NCBI GenBank assembly: GCA_036346225.1
Contig: JARFIW010001082.1
Coordinates: 1,488,001-1,552,000, forward strand
DNA length: 64,000 bases
Direction of reading: 5' to 3'
Source of the DNA: Platerodrilus igneus
Lineage: Eukaryota > Arthropoda > Insecta > Coleoptera > Lycidae
Below, one piece after another: positions 56,500-64,000 of the stretch. Numbering within the stretch: the stretch's first letter is position 1; each line of letters starts with the position of its first letter. Under the pieces are notes generated by a model that worked only from the letters and a program-made list of their open reading frames with translations, was not told the DNA's origin and ran no database searches. The translations under genes were made by a program, and so were the position numbers.

Positions 56500-58890
56500 C
56501 AAAAAATCGTTCTTCTTTTTACGTGACATAGGTAATTGAAGGGTAATGTTTCCATAATAGAAATTTTAGTAATTTCAACCTGATTTGAAACCAATATTCT
56601 TGGGTTCTTTGAACTAATGCTTACTTGGTCGTACTAGAGAAATTTCAAATTGTCATTACTACACATTTTGTTTGACTGCCCTTGTATGCAGATAAAGTTG
56701 TTATGAGATAAAAACATGGAACTTACCTAAAGCTTTCGAGAGCGTACATGAACGAACATAGTTAACATAGGTACGATTATTTCATTTACTTACGATACGT
56801 GAATTTGCTGGTAATAGGTTAATGTTTAGAGATAATGAGCAACACATTGTAGTTTCTTTAATATTATCGTTACTAGAATAAGTATTTGGTGTAGTTTGGT
56901 ATGATAATATTTTTATATTGATGGATAACTGTGTTAATTGGTTTCGAAATTATATATAGGCTTATTAATTATCCATCAGTTGTGTTAATTAACTAGCTGG
57001 TGATGTTGATTGCGCCAAAAGGTATTATTGTATATCTTCTTTTAGCCTTATGTACCATAAGTTATTACCTTATGTTTTACATCCTTTTTGTTTAAGAACG
57101 CATCTGCTGTTTTCTAAGACATTGACAGTCAGATAAGTAATATGTTAACCACGAGAAATAAATGTACACATACTAATATTTTATTTATACGCTATTTTTA
57201 TTTTAATTGTTATAACTGAATGTACTCCATGTTTGACATTTTCAAATTTAAACGTTTTATATTTTAAAATTATAATTGAGGTTGCAATGTTTCAACAGAA
57301 TGTCAATTATTAAAACAAATAATCAACAAAAAAAAATATTTGTTATCCGTGAGACAAGCAGGCTAGTAAGAAAGAACGAAATTACATGTACCAAAGGAAG
57401 AGAAGGAAATAAAAAAAAACGAATGCCGCGCTAAACACAGTCGGAAGTTGATGGGGGAGAAGGGATCTAAAGAACGAAACAACAGATCACACGACCCACT
57501 TCGGTTTTGTAGACATATGAAAAAATAATTAAACATAAAAACACATGTAATATGTAACTCTTATAAGTAACTTCTATGAATTTAGATAACAAACAACATT
57601 AAATTACCGTTTTAAAAACAAACATCTGAATTCTTCACTACACACATACTAATATAAAATATTAATTATATTTAGTAAGGGCGATTTGTAAATAAAAAGA
57701 ATGCTCCATTAGACATCTAAATATTGCCGCATAATTTAGGATAACAAAACTAAGTGGCTTTTAACCACTGTAATTAATAACAAAAAATCTAAGTTCTCAT
57801 GTGCAGAACTTCTAACCAAACTTACAGAAATGTTGTTATCAAAAATATAAATATTACATATACATTAAAAACAAGATGTCGAATAATTCGAAAACCTTTC
57901 GACTTAGAGTATTGGTGCTTTGAGAAAATATGTTCAGGAGGTATGGAGCTATAAGAGCTATGAGAAAATATGCTCAAGAGGTCGATATTAACCTAAAACT
58001 TTATTTATTTTTGCTGGAGTGAAGTTTATCATAGTCAAAATTTCGACTTTAAAGTCGAATAACTCGAAAACTAAATGAGATATCGAAAAATGGATAGCAT
58101 ATTCTTAATCAGCGTAAAAAACTGAACAAGATCCATATATCAAATGTTTGTAAAACGAAAAAAACGTGCAACGGACGACGGCGGCGACGACGGCGACCTA
58201 GCGATCCTATTAACCTAACTTACTTCGTAAGTTTGGTTGAAAATACCATATATAAATATAACAAGAATCTTACCTACTTTGACTATGACGAGCGCTCTCC
58301 AAATAGAACTTACTGACACCTAGGAAACAAAGTATATACTTACAATAATGCCTTTAAGCGCAATCAACATAAACAGCTAATCAAATACCACAAATAATGG
58401 ATAATTATCAAGTCCGTAAATAATTTCGAAACCAATTAACACAGTTATTCATCAATATAAAAACATTATCATACTAACGTACACTAAATCCCTATTCTAA
58501 TAATGACAGTATTAAGTAGATAACAATGTGTTGTTTGTTATCTTTTAATATTTCCTTACTACCAGTAAATCCAAGCATCGTAAGTAAATGAAGCAATCGT
58601 ACCTGCTGGCATTTTAATGATATGCGTTCACGTAAGGGGGTACTATGTAACTGCAAAGTCCATATGTCAACATAACTTCATCTGTATACAAGGTAACCAA
58701 AGCGTGTAATAACTACAATGTGAAATTTCTGTAATACGTCCAGGTAGGTATTAGTTCGAAAAACTTGAGAAATGGAGCGTAATACCCGAAATACGATGGT
58801 TTCAAACTGGACAGCAAATTCTAACATTTCTATTAAAGCAACATCACTCTCTAATTACCTACCAGTCGCATAAAAAAGTAAACAAATGGT
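56500..58890. repeat. Long imperfect inverted repeat, about 570-bp arms
   Basis: The left arm 56500-57070 and right arm 58310-58890 are inverted copies diverged by roughly a fifth of positions, with 1.24 kb between them. Shared blocks include ACTGTGTTAATTGGTTTCGA (near 56929 and, inverted, 58425), TCATTTACTTACGAT (near 56781 and, inverted, 58578) and AGAAATTTCA (near 56638 and, inverted, 58725). The spacer has two related blocks ending GAGAAAATATG (57921 and 57961) and a short palindrome TCGACTTTAAAGTCGA at 58044, but no coding frame. It is either a DNA transposon with unusually long terminal repeats or two copies of one element in opposite orientation. Confidence 0.82.
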
Positions 58891-61800
58891 TTTTGAATTA
58901 AGGAGGCGGCAGATTTACGAATGCGAAATGGAACGTAATGGGCTGTTTAAATATTGGTAATAACTACAAACAAAACAATTACCGTTTCTAATAATGCTTG
59001 GTTGGCCGTTAATACGAAATGGCCGTTGGACATCACGTGACCCCTCTTGCACGCACGATTCAAATATCACGTATAGTGTGACTACGGGCCTCTTTTACCT
59101 TGGCCACTCCGTATAACCAATATATAAACACGTGCACAAACGCACGCAGGCACGCACATACGCACGCACGTACGCGCACACACGCATACAATTTAATTTT
59201 ATAAAAAGCACACGTACACTTTTGAATAGTCTTAAAGCGTTGCAGTAATATTTTTTAAATAAAACTTGAAAGTACGTTAAAGTTTGGGTGCTAGGAAATC
59301 ATATATCTTTCAACTAAAGTCGATGATAACACCATTATCTAGATAAGATATATCCCTTTAGCATATGCAATTTACATTAAACGATAAAATATTGGTTTCC
59401 ATAAAATCTAATAGGCCATTAATTTACAATTTCACCAAAGAAGCGTCGTTTAAGTTTTATAAAGCTTAAAGTTTGAAGTTTTTCTCACTTTCATTATTTG
59501 ATTTGATATGGTTATATTTTTTAATTTAAATTGTGCTAGAGAAGCTGCATAAATATTGCGTATAATACTTCCACTCGCTTCAATTGTAAATTTTCTTAAG
59601 AGTACAAGGAAACTTTTAGTGATTTAGATATATTGAATCCTAAAATCTAAAGTTATCAATCACTAAAGGTAGATCAGAAAAACAAACAAATAACGCAACT
59701 GAATTGTTGTCTTTATAACCTGTCTGTGGAGAGAGCGTGCTTTCCTGCTATTTAATTATTTCCGCTCAATACCGCAAAAACAGGATTTCGTACAATGCTT
59801 TCGTATCTGTTTACGTTCCAGAAATCAATATCTTGAACTAGTTTTCGATTTTCAAGAACTTCTTACTCAGAAATTTCAAAAACGACCAATAGGTAGAAAC
59901 CGAATAAGCTAAATGAGATAACGAGCACATTTCGCCAAGTATTAAATATTATTTACAAACTCAAAATATGTTATTTGCAAAACTAATTATTTACACGATC
60001 AACATTAAAAATACGTATTTTTACAAATATTACACCATGGACAAATATTTCACGGTCAAATTCTTTCTAAAGCATTATTATAAAATAATTATAACTTTTA
60101 TAGATTCTAACTCTGTAGGTTTCGCCCCTATCCTAAGGGTTGTAACGGATACGCACGCCCTTACACGTGAAAGCTAGATTAGGGAGCACTGCGTAGTGAG
60201 AGCGACACTTTCGTGGACGCAGTCATCTTGGTAAGATGGACAACTTCGGAGTCGCTGTACTAACTGTAAAATTATGTGTATTCTTTTGTGTGAATACTTC
60301 TAAAAAGCGGGATTATTAAAAATTAATAAACTAAAATTGCCTATTTTATTTTAACGTCGAACTAGCGTAGCTTTAATAAAATATCTCCCAAAAGCAATTA
60401 ATAATTTATCCTTCTCACATCTGAAAAAAATACATTATCTGGTATACCAAAACTAAATATTTAGGATATAAAGCGTTCTTCATATAAAAATAAATAGCGG
60501 AAAAACGCTATATCAATAAAGTACCTTGCTGCTGTACTCTCGTGCCTTCGAATGACCATGTTTAGTACGTCTCGCTTTAATGCGGCCTGTAACCTGAATT
60601 ACAAAGGTTTTCTATTTAATTTTATTTTAGGAATTTTTTTCCATTTCCTAATCACGTCCTTGAAATGTGTTTTGCAAAATAAAATGGAATTCATACCAAT
60701 CATTACTTTAAATTTTATACAAGCGGTTCCAAGAAGCCGCATTACATATAGCAACACGTGGCAAACAGTGCTATTAATAAAACTTGCTATTTCAAAATAG
60801 TAAACTATTGAAAGCGTAGACTTGGAACAAACAACAAGAAAAACTAAAAATCAAGATAACGCGCTCAAGGCCTCAAGAAATAAATAGAGAGCAAAACTAA
60901 AATCTCTCATTCACTTATATCCAAAAAAATTTATCGTTACAAACAAGCATTCAGTGTATTCACATTTTATTTAGACTTGTGAATTATAATCAGCCACACG
61001 TGTTTTAACAATCTGATATTATCTCTTATTATAAAACTTTACTGGAAAATTTTTAAGTGTCCAATTTTATCAATTTTTACGACTTATAAGTTTAAGCATA
61101 TGATATGTTTCAAAAAACTGCTTCCTGGAAAGCTTTTATATTTTATTTTCGATATTGTTGATTAGATTTTAGGTGGTGATAGGGGACACTTTTCAAAGAA
61201 CAATGTTTTTTCTAAGTCCCTGCCATAAAGGGGTGGTTTAATTTATAGCATTTTTGTGAGTGTCTCTCTGTAAATGGATATAGAATCACAAGTTTGCATT
61301 TTATCATTTTTTGTCTAAACTAAAGGATACAAAAGTATCTAGAAATTTATATGAAAAAACGAAAAAATTTACAACATTTCTTTTTTATATAATATTTGAA
61401 TTCACGATAACTTTAAAACGGCAAGGGTTAGAAAACGAACGGCCCATTCCGCATAGTAAATCTTATAAGGTACAACTTTGCCGCAACAAAGTTTTTTATA
61501 AATTCATTCTATCTTGTAGAAAAATTGAAAAGAGTCAAAAGTGGACAAGAATTGATAAAGTGCAAAACTATAAAATTTCACGTTTATTCAATTGCCATTA
61601 CGATTATAACTTTAGTTATTTTAATGTGTTCAAAATTAATTTAATAATTGTTTAAAAATTACCTCGTACATTTGCAGTACATAATCTTTCTCTTTTTAAA
61701 AAAGTTATATTCTGTATACTATCTTCTCTCCAGTTGAATTCATTTGTACTATGTTCAAATTGCGTTATTAAACATAGATCAAAACAATGCTGATGATTAA

Positions 61801-64000
61801 TATAACAAGTGAAGATCAGCATCAGTTCTATTGTTTTACTCATCTGTCAGCTGCATTGTTATTCGGTTAGTGTGCTTTTTATAGTTTCCTATTGTTGAAC
61901 AAACTTTGTATTAAAACTTTCAGAAACTCTTAATTTTCTTTTTCGTTATTTTGCTGTAATGTTATTTTCAAATCAATATATATTTAAAAACCGTCCTGTA
62001 TAAAAATTCCCTCAGTGTAGAAGTACGTAAAATATATTCTAAAACCGCATTTATAAATTTTCTGAAATACTTTGTAAAACAACTTCGTTAAATTCGTCGA
62101 CACAAGCAAGCATTTGCTCCTCCTCAAATCACTTTTAAAAGTTATTCCTTGAAATACACTTGTTATTTTCAATAGTTTATTCTACGAGGCATGTTCAAAA
62201 CAACTGGTTTGCAGAAAATCTTTTAATGGTTAGTACTGAGAAAACCTACTTCGTTATATTTGCACATATTCGGCCGCTCAAGTTTTATGGGTACTCAAAT
62301 CGTCCCTTAATTATTTCATTCTAGGTATCCCCGTAGCGTGGATCGATAATAATACAAACCTCTATTCATTTCTATAAGTCATGCAACTTTGACAGTATGC
62401 AAAGCTGCATATACGCTTGGTTGTTTTAAAATATATTTCCCATGCGAACGAAATTCAATGGAATTAATTATCGTTTTGCCTTCTTTATTGCTTGCATTCT
62501 AGGAATATTTCGCAGTTGTTGTCTGGAATATATATTTACTTACTTTCGTGTGATATTTAACATTCTATAGCTGAAAATGGATTTATGTTACTTACCCCAT
62601 CGTTTTGAAATTGTATAAATACAAGTTGGACTTTAGAAAGGCTCTTATTTATTCCACTTTTTCTTATGTATTCGATTCTAATTCTGTACAACGTCCTTTG
62701 AGCGTTGTAAGTCGCGATTTTAAAATGCACTTTTGTACATAGTGTGCTAGTATAGTTAATTTGGTAGAACCACTATCCAGCAGTAGACAAGTTCTACATC
62801 CTAAGACGGTACCAGAGAGGCGCCGATAGCTTAAGGTATAGTTTTTTTGTTTGGTTTACTTGTGTTGTTGTTTTGGAAGATAGACACTTTTTTTGTTGAT
62901 TCCTCAATAAATTGCACACTGTACGTCACCAAATGCACGTTCACAATGCACGAGCGATTGTGCAATTATTTTTAAAGCTTGCCTTAAAGTACATTTTACT
63001 GTTTCCTTTTCTGTGCACATAAATATTAAGGTCAACAATTTGCCATTAATACTGATTACGTTATTTAAAATTTAATGTTACGTTCTTAAACCTCCCAAAG
63101 CAGATAAAAATTATTGCAGATATTGCTGTGTTATTTCTTGTGTATATATTTAGGATTGGAAAGACTATGTATGTATATGGTATTTAGATTATAAGACTTT
63201 ATTCTCGATATTTTAAAATGTTTAGGTTTATACTGTATTATATGTAAATTGACGCTTTGTTTACATCACGTTATAACACGATTACGTAAATGTGAGTTTT
63301 TAACTTTTATAAATATTTTTTTGGGACAGTATGTTTGTAATATAACTTTTACTGAGATTTTCAATTTTTCTTTTTGTATCACCCATCCCACTCTACCGCG
63401 TTTTTGAGCTAGCCCGAAATCTAATTCTTTTATATTTAGATTGTATTATTACGTCCTTGTTTTGTTGAGGTATTCGGTGTAGGTGATTTTTTTTGTTTAC
63501 TTTAATGCATTTTTCCTGTCTGCAAGGAATCCCGTAATAATTTGACTTGCTACATTGTAAACTATAGATGTAATTGTTTATGTATATTATTAAATGGAAT
63601 TATTTTTAATGAACGATGTACAAAGGATTTATTAAGTTTGTGTGAAGAATGTGTAACATTTGTTGCGTTCGTCACCAAAATTAATAGTTTTAATAATAAA
63701 ACTATACACCTGCATTATTTCATAAAGAAATGGTCCTAATAATTGAGGTTAACTCATTTTTAAAATAAAATTCCCGTAGAAATAAGGTAAAACCCATACT
63801 CTTCCCTAGTTATATTTTCATCGTAAAGTCTGTATGTATTACTTGTTGTCAGTTAAGTATGTCGTTAAAATATTGCAATTGAAGTTTAGGAACTTTCTTT
63901 TCTTATACTTATATTTAGCCGCGAGAAAGCAAAATAGTGAATCACCGCGAACAGTAACATTTTCAAGAATTATTTTCTTAACTACCCTATCTACGGAAAT
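58891..64000. other. No recognised gene
   Basis: Five kilobases of AT-rich DNA. A degenerate CGCACGCA/CACA microsatellite lies at 59130-59190. A mariner-like terminal sequence (TACGAGGCATGTTCAAAACA) stands alone at 62183. The frames at 60552-60800, 61311-61655 and 63542-63739 have no recognisable motif. Confidence 0.5.

Noticed and set aside
62183..62210. Isolated mariner-like terminal sequence TACGAGGCATGTTCAAAACA
   Set aside because: No partner end or transposase remnant was found nearby; one short match is not enough to call an element.

Overview
The window is AT-rich (microsatellites of TA and ATATT, long A/T tracts) and looks like eukaryotic, most likely insect or other arthropod, nuclear DNA. 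No ribosome-binding sites, operons or dense bacterial-type coding are seen, and no host gene could be recognised. What can be recognised is almost entirely transposable-element sequence: hAT, mariner and mariner-like, MULE, pogo/Tc5, PIF/Harbinger, Crypton, Polinton-type, Ty3/gypsy-type, Penelope-like (PLE) and non-LTR elements plus a tRNA-derived SINE. This mixture is typical of arthropod intergenic DNA; the species cannot be told from the sequence. All family calls come from reading translated motifs by eye and from recalled family knowledge; no database search was run.

Layout. 1-2158: first copy of an unclassified 2.1-kb repeat ending in a (TA)n tract. 2160-7100: unrecognised sequence, one hAT fragment and a cluster of tandem repeats. 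7200-7915: a probable non-autonomous element with inverted GC-rich repeat clusters. 8441-9285: peptidase-like and DDE-transposase fossils. 12634-16420 and 16652-19504: two complete-length hAT elements, each with terminal inverted repeats and a perfect 8-bp target duplication; the second carries a SINE in its transposase. 19570-20560: a mariner-like fossil. 22430-25740: two Ty3/gypsy-type pol fragments. 25850-26936: a long hairpin next to an uninterrupted Crypton-like tyrosine recombinase domain. 29482-33572: tandem repeats, then the second 2.1-kb repeat. 33816-35125: a MULE fossil with a FLYWCH-like start. 35820-37920: a non-LTR retrotransposon 3' end split by a solo LTR with a 4-bp duplication. 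39975-42743: a third large hAT fossil. 43500-44090: a pogo/Tc5 fossil. 45717-47918: the third 2.1-kb repeat, with (TA)n on both sides. 47919-49790: PLE 3' ends and a 615-bp (ATATT)n array. 49980-50496: an inverted duplication. 52893-55244: Harbinger exon and a near-intact mariner. 53635-56165: Polinton-type DNA polymerase B fossil into which the mariner jumped. 56500-58890: a long imperfect inverted repeat. 58890-64000: nothing recognised.

Nesting order can be read directly in four places: SINE inside hAT; solo LTR inside a non-LTR element; mariner inside Polinton polymerase; microsatellite array abutting a PLE endonuclease frame. The most unusual signal is the 2.1-kb repeat family: three same-orientation copies with (TA)n at every visible outer boundary, containing a TATA motif, small hairpins and an indel-free 69-codon reading frame in all copies, but no recognisable mobility protein.
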